Source: a virus. Taken from it: 36,027 bases of DNA. The notes beneath the pieces are model-generated. The model was given only the letters and a program-made list of their open reading frames with translations, was not told the DNA's origin and made no database searches. Both the position numbers and the translations under genes were made by a program. The stretch is taken from positions 1 to 36,027 of IMG/VR virus record IMGVR_UViG_3300022851_000050; one strand, 5' to 3'. Shown one piece after another: positions 12,456 to 19,885 of the stretch (the first letter of the stretch is position 1; each line of letters begins with the position of its first letter).

Positions 12456-13016
12456 ATGAAAAAATACGAATTCTACAGTGCAGAAGAGAGAGCAGAAGTA
12501 CAACTGTTTGACAACGATGTTCATTATCTAAACGGAGAAATCACCGAAGAGAATGTTAGCAAAGCAGTCAAATGGATATTGTCTGCCAACCTCACTAAAA
12601 AGCCTAAACGCAAACTGACACTGTATATCAACACGGTGGGAGGCGACTTGTACGAAGCATTTGCATTGATTGATGTTATGAGAAACAGTCATCATCATAT
12701 TTCCACAATTGGTATTGGTGCTGTGATGAGTGCAGGTTTTTTGATATTCGCCAGCGGCAAACACGGCGAACGTTATGTTGGTAAGAACACGGGTATCATG
12801 AATCATCAGCATTCGGATATTATGGAATCGAAGATGCATGACATGAAAGCACAGATGAAAGAAAATAATAACTGTGAACAAAGATGTATGCAGATATTAA
12901 GAGATGCAACAGGTTTTGGTTTAGCCGATGTTCGTAAAAAATTCAACAATCCTTCCGATCAATACTTTACAGCAAAACAATTGGTTGATTTAAAAATAGC
13001 AGATCACATCTTGTAG
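12456..13016 (+). CDS. ClpP-like serine protease
   Basis: A 186-residue ClpP-fold protease. The oxyanion loop is TVGGDLYEAFAL (60-71). Aligned with E. coli ClpP the catalytic triad appears intact: Ser92 in VMSAGFLIFASG, His117 in IMNHQH, Asp168 in PSDQYFTA. ClpP is a barrel peptidase that degrades proteins unfolded by ClpA/ClpX. In T4-like phages a ClpP-like protein can also serve in head maturation, but the tight match here and the presence of ClpS and tmRNA favour a proteolysis role; both readings remain open. A perfect T4-type late promoter box precedes it, which would give late expression. Confidence 0.88.
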   Translation: MKKYEFYSAEERAEVQLFDNDVHYLNGEITEENVSKAVKWILSANLTKKPKRKLTLYINTVGGDLYEAFALIDVMRNSHHHISTIGIGAVMSAGFLIFASGKHGERYVGKNTGIMNHQHSDIMESKMHDMKAQMKENNNCEQRCMQILRDATGFGLADVRKKFNNPSDQYFTAKQLVDLKIADHIL

Positions 13017-13051
13017 TAGATGTCTATTTGTTACTAATCAAAATACAAGTG

Positions 13052-13234
13052 CTATTTATCTGAATCTGGTTTAGTCAGATCATCTAGGGTGATTATATGG
13101 GATTTTGGAAAAGTTGTTGCGCCGTTTTCCGGTTCTTCAATCACACTTTTTGAGTTGTGTCGTGACTGATTCTTGATCTGTTTGTTGGCTTTCTTCTGCT
13201 CTCTACGAATAACTCTGTCAGATTTCTTAACCAT
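13052..13234 (-). CDS. Small basic protein on the minus strand
   Basis: A 60-residue protein transcribed opposite to its neighbours. The first 30 residues are strongly basic (VKKSDRVIRREQKKANKQIK), followed by a polar C-terminal tail ending DDLTKPDSDK. A minus-strand late-type box ATTAAATA (13252-13259) and a GGAG ribosome site lie just ahead of the start, which makes it more credible than a random frame. Function unknown; a nucleic-acid-binding peptide is possible. Confidence 0.55.
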   Translation of the reverse strand: MVKKSDRVIRREQKKANKQIKNQSRHNSKSVIEEPENGATTFPKSHIITLDDLTKPDSDK

Positions 13235-13251
13235 TTTAACATCTCCAAAAC

Positions 13252-13259
13252 TATTTAAT
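13252..13259 (-). promoter_or_regulatory. Late-type promoter box on the minus strand
   Basis: Reading on the minus strand the sequence is ATTAAATA, followed by TTTTGGAG and then the ATG at 13234. It is close to the divergent sigma70 promoter for bS21 at 13266. Confidence 0.45.
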
Positions 13260-13265
13260 TACCTA

Positions 13266-13294
13266 TTGACTTTATGGCTAATTAGTGCTATATT
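13266..13294 (+). promoter_or_regulatory. Sigma70-type promoter of the bS21 gene
   Basis: TTGACT 13266-13271, 17-base spacer, TATATT 13289-13294. The leader of about 45 bases has AGGAG before a TTG start codon. Confidence 0.65.
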
Positions 13295-13343
13295 TTAGTT
13301 AATTTAGTATAACCAACAGTTACAAACAGAAATAGGAGACAAA

Positions 13344-13541
13344 TTGAAAATAGAAGTTAGAAATAATAATGTAGAAAAAGCATTGAGAGTGATGAAAAAG
13401 AAAATGAAACTAGACGGAGTTTTTCAAGAGATGAAAGACAGAGCACACTATAAAAAACCTAGTGAAATTAAAAGAGAAAAAGCAAAAGAAAGAATGGTTA
13501 ACATAAAAAAAGCACAAAAATTAAGAAGAAATTTTTTGTAG
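13344..13541 (+). CDS. rpsU: Ribosomal protein bS21
   Basis: A 65-residue basic protein with the bS21 pattern: VRNNNVEKALRVMKKKMKLDG, then VFQEMKDRAHYKKPSEIKREKAKER and a basic tail. bS21 binds the 30S platform near the anti-Shine-Dalgarno and affects initiation; it exchanges readily, so a phage copy can replace the host's. Several marine phages, including pelagiphages, are known to encode it. The start is TTG (13344), fixed by AGGAG at 13334-13338; there is no ATG in the vicinity. It has its own sigma70 promoter. Alongside many leaderless starts, it suggests that the phage influences initiation. Confidence 0.88.
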   Translation: MKIEVRNNNVEKALRVMKKKMKLDGVFQEMKDRAHYKKPSEIKREKAKERMVNIKKAQKLRRNFL

Positions 13542-13542
13542 T

Positions 13543-13770
13543 ATGATCAGTTGGCTGTATTGGACTGTTCCTAATGAAAGAATAAATCATTACATATTTC
13601 TTAACGGGTTCGTCATTTTTATCTTGCCATACCTTTTTGGAATTAGACTTACTGCCTTTGGCTATCTATTAAATATTATTTGGATTGACATCATATATTA
13701 TGTCAGTTACAAACGATTAGAAGAATTAAAAAACAAACACAAGGATGATGATGGAAACGACACATTTTGA
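13543..13770 (+). CDS. Small two-span membrane protein
   Basis: A 75-residue protein starting one base after the bS21 stop. Two hydrophobic segments are visible, about 15-35 (YIFLNGFVIFILPYLFGI) and 38-58 (AFGYLLNIIWIDIIYYV), followed by a charged cytoplasmic tail (ELKNKHKDDDGND). No family recognised. Small two-span proteins include many phage envelope-acting proteins such as holins. The gene lies in the operon with bS21 and overlaps the next gene by 26 bases. Confidence 0.6.
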   Translation: MISWLYWTVPNERINHYIFLNGFVIFILPYLFGIRLTAFGYLLNIIWIDIIYYVSYKRLEELKNKHKDDDGNDTF

Positions 13771-13987
13771 TGATAAGGTAACAATAGAATGTTTAAAGAA
13801 CGGACAAAAAGTTGAAGCGGCTGTGCTGTCTTTTAGAGAAGAAGAGTTCTTAACTGTGGTGGTACAGAAAACTGCCAAGATCAACATGCAATGGGCTCCA
13901 ACCAAAAACTTATACATCGGTAGACAGGTTGGTTTGGAATTTGTCACACCCGGTCCTGAGAAGTTTGTGAGCAAAACAGGAAGATAG
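13745..13987 (+). CDS. Small beta-rich protein
   Basis: An 80-residue protein, mostly strands (DKVTIECLKNGQKVEAAVLSF, then EFLTVVVQKT and KNLYIGRQVGLEF), that ends in a basic Ser/Lys tail. The compact beta character with GQKVEA and a final GLEFVT resembles small SH3- or Sm-like barrels and parallels the 95-residue protein at 17, but no homology is claimed. Three ATGs (13745, 13748, 13751) are in frame near the start. It overlaps the upstream membrane-protein gene. Function unknown. Confidence 0.6.
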   Translation: MMMETTHFDDKVTIECLKNGQKVEAAVLSFREEEFLTVVVQKTAKINMQWAPTKNLYIGRQVGLEFVTPGPEKFVSKTGR

Positions 13988-14012
13988 TCCACAATTTGGT
14001 AAACCTACCTTA

Positions 14013-14041
14013 TTGACTAATACAACAAAAGAATGTATATT
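14013..14041 (+). promoter_or_regulatory. Sigma70-type promoter
   Basis: TTGACT 14013-14018, 17-base spacer, TATATT 14036-14041, nine bases before ATG 14051. Confidence 0.6.
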
Positions 14042-14128
14042 AGTATTAATATGTTAAACACAATAAAAAAAATGTTTTCAACTGTATCGAATAACGAGCA
14101 GATGATCACAACTAAAGGAGTTAGCTCA

Positions 14129-14392
14129 ATGGCTAAGAAAAAAACTATGACTATACAAAAAAGAGTAGAGACTGCTTTACTTAACGGTGAAGCATTAACA
14201 TCAAATTCTATCAAAAGTAGATTTGGTGCTGGTAACCCAGGCGCAGTAATTCAAGCACTAAGATTCAAAGGTTTACCTGTGTTCTTAAACACTAACAAAA
14301 GAACTGGTGTTAAAGTATACAGAACAGGTAAAGCATCTAGAATGGTAGTAGGCTTAGGTTACAAAGCATTAGCAAAAGGCGTACAATTATAA
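14129..14392 (+). CDS. Winged-helix DNA-binding-like protein
   Basis: An 87-residue basic protein with a helix-turn-helix pattern: MTIQKRVETALLNGEALTSN, then SIKSRFGAGNPGAVIQALRF as the probable recognition helix, and GVKVYRTGK as the wing. Similar small HTH proteins with a GNPxAVIxxLR block are widespread in marine T4-like phages and may act as repressors or transcription modulators; exact role unknown. ATG 14129 is chosen because AAAGGAG (14114-14120) is well placed. An in-frame ATG at 14051 next to the promoter would add 26 residues and is a real alternative. A strong terminator follows. Confidence 0.7.
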   Translation: MAKKKTMTIQKRVETALLNGEALTSNSIKSRFGAGNPGAVIQALRFKGLPVFLNTNKRTGVKVYRTGKASRMVVGLGYKALAKGVQL

Positions 14393-14414
14393 TTGTATAG
14401 TTTTTAACTAGATT

Positions 14415-14442
14415 AAAAAGGCGGCTTCGGTCGCCTTTTTTT
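14415..14442 (+). terminator. Strong intrinsic terminator
   Basis: Stem GGCGGC/GTCGCC with a TTCG loop, extended by A/T pairs (AAAAA/TTTTT), followed by a run of seven T's. This is the clearest Rho-independent terminator in the window and ends the bS21-to-HTH gene group. Confidence 0.92.
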
Positions 14443-14456
14443 ATGACTAAATTGTC

Positions 14457-14486
14457 TTGACAAATCATATTAAAATAATGTATAAT
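14457..14486 (+). promoter_or_regulatory. Sigma70-type promoter, leaderless geometry
   Basis: TTGACA 14457-14462, 18-base spacer, perfect TATAAT 14481-14486, then five bases to ATG 14492. No Shine-Dalgarno. Confidence 0.75.
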
Positions 14487-14491
14487 AAAGT

Positions 14492-14752
14492 ATGAGCGAA
14501 TTTAAACAAGGTATTTTTAATCTACTGAAAAAGTTGATAGGTGGCAGTTCAGTTGGATTGGCAATCATATACACCATAGGACACATTGTGATTGCAATGA
14601 TCTGTAACAATCTAATCACAGGCGCAAGATTTGATTTGGCGGTGATGGATGCCATAATAGAACCCATGATCAACGGTGTATGGTTTTATTTTTTACACAA
14701 ATGGTATCGTAAATTCACAGACAATCCCAAAGCCAACGCATTCCGAGATTAA
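14492..14752 (+). CDS. DUF2061-like small membrane protein
   Basis: An 86-residue protein with two membrane segments (about 22-42 and 48-70). The block YTIGHIVIAMICNNLITGA and AIIEPMINGVWFYFLHKWYRK matches DUF2061 proteins, where two helices are joined by a short loop and end in an aromatic/basic H-x-x-W motif. Their function is not known. The start ATG falls where transcription from the perfect promoter at 14457 should begin, so the message is probably leaderless. The strong terminator at 14415 isolates it from the upstream operon. Confidence 0.7.
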   Translation: MSEFKQGIFNLLKKLIGGSSVGLAIIYTIGHIVIAMICNNLITGARFDLAVMDAIIEPMINGVWFYFLHKWYRKFTDNPKANAFRD

Positions 14753-14768
14753 AAAATCCTCATAAACA

Positions 14769-14812
14769 TTGACATTTTTGGCAGTTGACATTTTCCAATA
14801 AGACAGTATAAT
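14769..14812 (+). promoter_or_regulatory. Sigma70-type promoter with doubled -35 element
   Basis: Two TTGACATTTT copies lie 16 bases apart (TTGACA at 14769-14774 and 14785-14790). The second is 16 bases from a perfect TATAAT at 14807-14812. It drives the ParB-like/HNH pair through a leader of about 65 bases that has no clear further feature. Confidence 0.75.
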
Positions 14813-14883
14813 ATTATTAGCGGTCCTAAAAAAACTGTGTAAATTAACCTTAGGCTGGATATGCCGACAACAGAGGATATAAA

Positions 14884-16011
14884 ATGAGTAAACACGCAGA
14901 TATTGTTAATGAACAATACAATCATAGAGAGAGTAATTTCGTATCTCTACAAACCCGTATAACAGAAGCATTCAAACTGGCACCAAAGTTTGAAGCACAA
15001 CTCGAAGCAGTTGTAGAAGAATTCAAAAGACGTAATAAAGACAATTGGTCATCATTCAGTGAGATGGCATTGGTGCAGGCAATTCCTGTAGATTTTAGTA
15101 AAATACTAATTGACTCCACAATGCAACGTCCAGTGAACATGCGTCATGTATTAAAGATCCTAAACTATTTCAGTCAAACCATGGTAATGCCTATACAGGT
15201 GTACAAAGAAGGCGACAACTATGTTGCATGGGACGGACAACACACCAGTATTGCACTGTACCTTATACTCACAAAAGTTTTTGGTGAACTTCAAGCAAAC
15301 ACAATGATTCCTGTGAACATTTATCCAGTTAAACAAAAACTAGAAATTCGTAGGAACTTCATTTTACTAAACGGTGATGCCAAAGAAAAATTAGATTTTA
15401 TCGATACATATCGTCAAATGGTGTACGGTGCCATAATTGACAACAGTGACGATCCAATTTGGCAAGACACTGCAAAAATTAATGACTTGCTTAAAGACGC
15501 AGGTCTATTTGCCACACACGAAAAGTTTGGTGACGAAAGAGAGCCGGGTGCATTCACATTGTTAGCAGATACCATTATGACCAAGAAGTTGGAAAAACGT
15601 AAAGACGTTGATGTTACTCGTATGTTTGCCAAGTATTGGGTTTATATCAATGAAGAACGTCCAGTACAAGCCAAAGAAGCAAGAATGCTTTATGATTACT
15701 TTGATGCTTGTTTCAAAGATGGAGTCAAAGTGGATGACAAATATCTATTAGACTTCGCATTATTTTGTAAAGAATACTTTGAAGCCAATTGGAGTGAAAC
15801 AGGATCATTCTGGAGCAAGGCAAAACTGTCATATGAAACTTGGTACAAGAAAGCAAATCCAGAAGAGTTTGAAGAAAATGGTTTAAAAGGCTTTGCAACA
15901 GAACCACGTTTTGGTGTACCCTTTCTGATTGCACAAATTAAGAAAAGCACCAAACTTAAAACACCCAAGTACAAACACCTGTATGCAGTTGACAAAAAGG
16001 ATCTTTGGTAA
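14884..16011 (+). CDS. ParB/sulfiredoxin-fold protein
   Basis: A 375-residue protein whose N-terminal third carries the ParB/Srx-like signature. The stretch RPVNMRHVLKILNYFSQTM and then PIQVYKEGDNYVAWDGQHTS (103-122) matches the family's D-G-x-H-R motif region (DGQH, 117-120; the usual Arg is Thr here). This fold occurs in chromosome-partition CTPases, nucleases and phosphotransfer enzymes. The C-terminal two thirds have no recognised domain. It lies directly upstream of an HNH nuclease with no intergenic base, so the two gene products probably act together, for instance on DNA. Promoter at 14769. Confidence 0.7.
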   Translation: MSKHADIVNEQYNHRESNFVSLQTRITEAFKLAPKFEAQLEAVVEEFKRRNKDNWSSFSEMALVQAIPVDFSKILIDSTMQRPVNMRHVLKILNYFSQTMVMPIQVYKEGDNYVAWDGQHTSIALYLILTKVFGELQANTMIPVNIYPVKQKLEIRRNFILLNGDAKEKLDFIDTYRQMVYGAIIDNSDDPIWQDTAKINDLLKDAGLFATHEKFGDEREPGAFTLLADTIMTKKLEKRKDVDVTRMFAKYWVYINEERPVQAKEARMLYDYFDACFKDGVKVDDKYLLDFALFCKEYFEANWSETGSFWSKAKLSYETWYKKANPEEFEENGLKGFATEPRFGVPFLIAQIKKSTKLKTPKYKHLYAVDKKDLW

Positions 16012-16470
16012 ATGATTCGTAATCCAGACAAAGACAAGTTTAAGAGTTCTGCTGTATTAACAGAACAACAACTGAAAGGCAACACCTGTATGTTACAAGA
16101 CTGTGACAACAAGTTGAGTATGTATGAAGGTCCAGGCAGTCAAACATTGTGTAGAGAACATCAATTGGAATGTGTGGAATATGGTGGCATGGGTAAAGCA
16201 GAAAGACCACACACGTTCTACAGAGGTTGGGATTGTGTTAAATGTGGATATGATCCTCGAACAGACGAATTAAGGTTTGGATACATCGATGATGAATATG
16301 ATAAGTTAAGAGCCATGCGTGGTGTAATGCATGGTGACCATATACACCTAAAAAGTCGAGGCGGAGATGACTCCAAAAGCAACATTCAAACCCTGTGTGT
16401 TCTGTGTCATATGGCAAAAACCTATGGTGAAAAAGACTATTTAGGCACAAAAAAGTTATCCACAGACTGA
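16012..16470 (+). CDS. HNH-family nuclease
   Basis: A 152-residue protein with a complete HNH block: GDHIHLKSRGGDDSKSNIQT, then LCVLCHMAKT. Asp109-His110 give the metal/catalytic pair, Asn124 the middle residue and His133 the last. A zinc ribbon is formed by CVKC (75-78) and CVLC (129-132); further Cys pairs (Cys26/31, Cys47/54) may build a second one. HNH nucleases cut DNA; this could be a homing nuclease, host-DNA nuclease or packaging-linked nuclease. It abuts the ParB-like gene (TAA then ATG). Confidence 0.8.
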   Translation: MIRNPDKDKFKSSAVLTEQQLKGNTCMLQDCDNKLSMYEGPGSQTLCREHQLECVEYGGMGKAERPHTFYRGWDCVKCGYDPRTDELRFGYIDDEYDKLRAMRGVMHGDHIHLKSRGGDDSKSNIQTLCVLCHMAKTYGEKDYLGTKKLSTD

Positions 16471-16510
16471 AAACCCGCATAGAATGGGACTTCTTTTAGA
16501 TAACTTTTGG

Positions 16511-16540
16511 TTGACATTTTGGTAGTTCAGACTGTATAAT
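16511..16540 (+). promoter_or_regulatory. Sigma70-type promoter, repeated sequence copy 1
   Basis: TTGACATTTTGGTAG (-35 at 16511-16516), 18-base spacer, TATAAT 16535-16540, followed by AATACTATAA. A nearly identical 40-base element occurs at 17431-17473. Confidence 0.8.
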
Positions 16541-16574
16541 AATACTATAACAACAACTTAACAAAAGGGCACAA

Positions 16575-16970
16575 ATGACACACGTAATATACAGAACAGA
16601 CACAACAAAGATAGTAAGTGAAAAAGACTATTCTTATGGTGGACAAATCCATAAAACAGAAAGTCATGCAAAGGCTTCATTAACAAGAATTAAAAAGAAA
16701 TTCGCACAAGGGTTTGCTAATCAAGAACCTTACAGCAGATTCAAGTTTGAGCATCTTGGTATGAAAGACACAGGTAATGCTCTTCCAAGAGATCACGGTA
16801 ATTTAACAGGTGAAATGGTTGAAATGAAAATCGTTGATTTAGAAACTTACAGAAGTTCAATAGAAGCACAAGAAACAGTTTCTAATATGATGACGGGTAA
16901 GAAGTTCAAACAATCAGTGAACACTCCAGGCTTCATGTCACCAAGTTCAGAAACTTTTTGGAGTATGTAA
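16575..16970 (+). CDS. Hypothetical protein, 131 residues
   Basis: I do not recognise a family. The protein begins with a short strand (THVIYRTDTTKIV) and a helix rich in basic residues (AKASLTRIKKKFAQGF), then a charged middle and a polar, Pro/Ser-rich C-terminus (NTPGFMSPSSETFWSM). No cysteines, signal or membrane segment. It has its own strong promoter and an AAAAGGG Shine-Dalgarno, which implies early high expression. Its TAA overlaps the next ATG. Confidence 0.65.
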   Translation: MTHVIYRTDTTKIVSEKDYSYGGQIHKTESHAKASLTRIKKKFAQGFANQEPYSRFKFEHLGMKDTGNALPRDHGNLTGEMVEMKIVDLETYRSSIEAQETVSNMMTGKKFKQSVNTPGFMSPSSETFWSM

Positions 16971-17428
16971 TGAGTAAATTGATGGAAGAACAAATGGACA
17001 AAATGTACAACCACTTTAAAAAAATAACAACAAAGGAAAACACAATGATAACAGAAGATGTAAAACAAGTAGTAAAATTTGTAAACGCAAAAGTAGAACC
17101 CAGCAAGATATGGTATAACGCCACAACAGTTGCCGTGAAGGCAGTTGACGATTACATGAAAGACAAAGAAGAAGCCATGTACTGTGGTTTCGCCAATGTT
17201 TCGATACACCCAGCCAGAGGAAAATTGGTTAGTTGGTTTAAGAAGTTTGGTATTGGATCAAGCGGATCAAGAGGATACAGAATAAGTTACTACGATATCA
17301 TGCCAAAAGACCACGAGTATAGACACACTCAGTCAATGGATATCAAAGAAGTGGCTTGTGATGCCTTCGCTAAAGTGTTAGAAAACCAGTATGGTTTAAC
17401 TTGTTACAGTGAAAGCAGAGCAGATTAA
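16970..17428 (+). CDS. Hypothetical protein with conserved QSMDIKE block
   Basis: A 152-residue protein of unknown function. Residues 26-75 are helical (DVKQVVKFVNAKVEPSKIWY), followed by CGFANVSIHPARGKLVSWF, a Gly/Ser-rich turn (GSSGSRGY) and the C-terminal block QSMDIKEVACDAFAKVLEN ending CYSESRAD. The order CGFAxVxI, then QSMDxKE and a final SRAD/D recalls a hypothetical protein common in diverse phages, of unknown role. ATG 16970 overlaps the previous stop; ATG 17046 with AAAGGAAA in front is an alternative that removes 25 polar residues. Confidence 0.65.
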   Translation: MSKLMEEQMDKMYNHFKKITTKENTMITEDVKQVVKFVNAKVEPSKIWYNATTVAVKAVDDYMKDKEEAMYCGFANVSIHPARGKLVSWFKKFGIGSSGSRGYRISYYDIMPKDHEYRHTQSMDIKEVACDAFAKVLENQYGLTCYSESRAD

Positions 17429-17432
17429 TTGG

Positions 17433-17461
17433 TTGACATTTTGGTAGTCAGAAACTATAAT
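17433..17461 (+). promoter_or_regulatory. Sigma70-type promoter, repeated sequence copy 2
   Basis: TTGACATTTTGGTAG (-35 at 17433-17438), 17-base spacer, TATAAT 17456-17461, then AATACTATAA as in copy 1. It drives the AAA+ ATPase and perhaps the ligase. Confidence 0.8.
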
Positions 17462-17505
17462 AATACTATAAGGCAAAAATAATTAAGGCAACAAAAAGGG
17501 CACAT

Positions 17506-18510
17506 ATGAAAAACACAATATACGTACTAGAAGGCACTTACAGAAAAACTTCAGTAGAGAATCATACTTTCCAACTTGTAAAAGGTTATCAACCACACCC
17601 TCATAAAGAAGGTGGATTTATTACAGTTAAAATAGAGGACTTGACAAAGTATCCAGGTGCTACAAAAAAACAAATCAGAATTAATGTGGAGAATGAGAAT
17701 CAATTGAGAGACTCTGCTCCAGAACAACCCAAAGAAGAATCAGATGCAGAAACTGTTGAAAGAATGAGACAGAGATTCAACATTTTAACAGACATGACCA
17801 AAGCCACCAAGCGAGGTGATGTGAGAGCAATGATTGTGTCAGGACCTCCAGGTGTTGGTAAATCATTCGGAGTTGAGCAGGTGCTTGACAGATATGGTGT
17901 TGTATCCACATTGGGTAACACAAGACCCAAATACGAAGTTGTTAAAGGTGCAATGAGCTCAATAGGTTTGTATTGTAAATTGTACAACTTTTCTGATCCT
18001 GACAATGTGTTGGTGTTTGATGATTGTGATTCAATATTACTAGACGATTTGAGTTTGAACATATTGAAAGCGGCGTTGGATTCTAAGAAGACTAGAAAGA
18101 TATGTTGGAATACTGATTCACATACATTGAGAAGAGAAGGTGTGCCAGATACATTTAACTTTGCTGGTTCTGTGATTTTTATTACAAACATTAAATTTGA
18201 TAATGTGCGAAGTAAAAAATTAAGAGATCATTTAGAAGCACTGGAATCAAGATGTCATTATATTGATCTAACAATTGACACTATTAGAGAAAAGATTTTA
18301 AGAATTAAACAGATTGTGACAGATGGTATGTTAAAATCATATGCATTGCCAAGCGAAACTGAACAATCAATTGTGGCTTTTATTGATGAGTATAAAAGAC
18401 AATTGAGAGAAATCAGTTTGAGAACTGTGCTTAAAATTGCTGATTTGGCAAAAGCCTTTCCAGAAAATTGGAAAGATGTAGCAAAACAAACAGTATTAAA
18501 ACCAGTATAG
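17506..18510 (+). CDS. AAA+ family ATPase
   Basis: A 334-residue AAA+ ATPase. Walker A is SGPPGVGKS (112-120) and Walker B is VLVFDDCDS (168-176). FITN (about 225) is the sensor-1 strand ending in Asn. The first 100 residues form a separate N-terminal domain, and the C-terminal part is helical. Such ATPases remodel proteins or DNA; no clear clamp-loader or helicase signature is seen, so its role is open. A DNA ligase gene follows 12 bases after, so function in DNA replication or repair is likely. Similar AAA+ proteins occur in marine T4-like phages. Confidence 0.85.
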   Translation: MKNTIYVLEGTYRKTSVENHTFQLVKGYQPHPHKEGGFITVKIEDLTKYPGATKKQIRINVENENQLRDSAPEQPKEESDAETVERMRQRFNILTDMTKATKRGDVRAMIVSGPPGVGKSFGVEQVLDRYGVVSTLGNTRPKYEVVKGAMSSIGLYCKLYNFSDPDNVLVFDDCDSILLDDLSLNILKAALDSKKTRKICWNTDSHTLRREGVPDTFNFAGSVIFITNIKFDNVRSKKLRDHLEALESRCHYIDLTIDTIREKILRIKQIVTDGMLKSYALPSETEQSIVAFIDEYKRQLREISLRTVLKIADLAKAFPENWKDVAKQTVLKPV

Positions 18511-18513
18511 GAG

Positions 18514-18542
18514 TTGACATTTATGACGAAAGATAATAAAAT
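18514..18542 (+). promoter_or_regulatory. Possible internal promoter at the ligase start
   Basis: TTGACA 18514-18519, 17-base spacer, TAAAAT 18537-18542, eight bases from ATG 18550. It overlaps the ligase start region and may be fortuitous. Confidence 0.35.
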
Positions 18543-19884
18543 TAGTACAATGAGAACACAACCGCAAGAAATTATTGCCAAACTAGAAGCAGACAACAGT
18601 AGACTGGCTAAAGAGAAGATCCTGCTGGATGCTATGAACGAAGGTGTGGATGAATTTTTTGAAGGCTTAAAAATGTGTTTGGATAAGTTGTACACTTTTG
18701 GTGTTAAACAAGTGCCCACTAAAGATGATGTGATATCTGCACAAGGGTGTAAATGGGAAGTGTTTAAAGAGCTGGCAGAAAAACTACACGCCAGAGAACT
18801 TACAGGTCATGCGGCAAGAGATGCCATTGAGCTAGTGATGAGTTCAGCAACTGCCGAACAGTGGAATGGTTTTTACAGAAGAATATTAATTAAAGATTTA
18901 AGATGTGGAGTTTCAGAAAAAACTGTGAACTCTGTGGCTAAAAAGAACAAGTTTGGCAAGTACATGGTGCCCGTGTTTACTTGCCAACTTGCTCACGATT
19001 CAACCAATCATGAAAAGAAGTTGGTGGGCAAGAAGATGTTGGAAGTAAAACTAGACGGTGTCAGAGTGGTTACTATTGTGTATCCAGACGGCAAAGTAGA
19101 TATGTTCAGTCGTAATGGTAAAGAGTTTACCAACTTTGGACATATACAAGAAGAAATTTCATCAGTAGTTAAACAGAGTCCTCCACCATATCCAGTTGTG
19201 TTGGATGGTGAAGTGATGAGTGAAAACTTTCAAGACTTAATGAAACAGGTACACAGAAAGAGTGGTGGTACAGCCAAAGATGCTGTGCTTCATTTATTTG
19301 ATTTTTTACCGTTGGAAGATTTTAAAAAAGGTACATGGGACAAAACTCAAACATTGAGAACTCAGATGTTAAAAGCATGGTACGAACAACACAAAACCAA
19401 TTTAAACGCCGTTACAGTGCTGGACCATGAAATTGTAGACTTAGGCACACCTGAAGGTCAAACGACTTATACAGAGGTGAATAAGAGGGCAGTAGAGGGT
19501 GGTTATGAAGGGATCATGATTAAAGATATTGATGCTTCGTACGAATGCAAAAGAAGTCATGCTTGGTTAAAACTGAAACCATTTATAGAAGTAAGTTTAG
19601 AAATCAAAGCCACAGAAGAAGGCACAGGCAGAAATGTAGGCAAACTGGGTGCATTGATTTGTGAAGGGTTAGATGATGGTAAAACAATTAAAACAAATGT
19701 AGGTTCTGGATTGACTGATGATAATAGAGATCAGTTTTGGAAACACAAGGATCAATTGATTGGTCAAATTGTGGAAGTGAGAGCAGATGCTGTCACAAAA
19801 AATCAAGACAGTGATCAAGAATACTCATTGAGATTTCCAAGATTTATGAGATTTAGAGGATTTGAAATTGGCGAAAAAATCTAA
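18523..19884 (+). CDS. ATP-dependent DNA ligase (T4 gp30-like)
   Basis: Seals nicks in duplex DNA with ATP. All nucleotidyltransferase motifs are visible: motif I EVKLDGVR (adenylated Lys about 176), motif III VLDGEVM, motif IV EGIMIKD and motif V WLKLKP, followed by an OB-fold domain. A helical N-terminal domain precedes the core, as in T4 gp30 (487 residues; this is 453). The start is uncertain: ATG 18523 has GGAG nine bases before it, while TTG 18514 touches the Shine-Dalgarno. ATG 18550 would be leaderless if the promoter-like TTGACA 18514 / TAAAAT 18537 is used. The gene lies behind the AAA+ ATPase gene. Confidence 0.93.
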   Translation: MTKDNKISTMRTQPQEIIAKLEADNSRLAKEKILLDAMNEGVDEFFEGLKMCLDKLYTFGVKQVPTKDDVISAQGCKWEVFKELAEKLHARELTGHAARDAIELVMSSATAEQWNGFYRRILIKDLRCGVSEKTVNSVAKKNKFGKYMVPVFTCQLAHDSTNHEKKLVGKKMLEVKLDGVRVVTIVYPDGKVDMFSRNGKEFTNFGHIQEEISSVVKQSPPPYPVVLDGEVMSENFQDLMKQVHRKSGGTAKDAVLHLFDFLPLEDFKKGTWDKTQTLRTQMLKAWYEQHKTNLNAVTVLDHEIVDLGTPEGQTTYTEVNKRAVEGGYEGIMIKDIDASYECKRSHAWLKLKPFIEVSLEIKATEEGTGRNVGKLGALICEGLDDGKTIKTNVGSGLTDDNRDQFWKHKDQLIGQIVEVRADAVTKNQDSDQEYSLRFPRFMRFRGFEIGEKI

Positions 19885-19885
19885 A

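Noticed and set aside
15696-16112. Minus-strand frame of 138 codons under the ParB-like gene
   Set aside because: It is fully antisense to a well-supported gene and shows no domain or promoter box.
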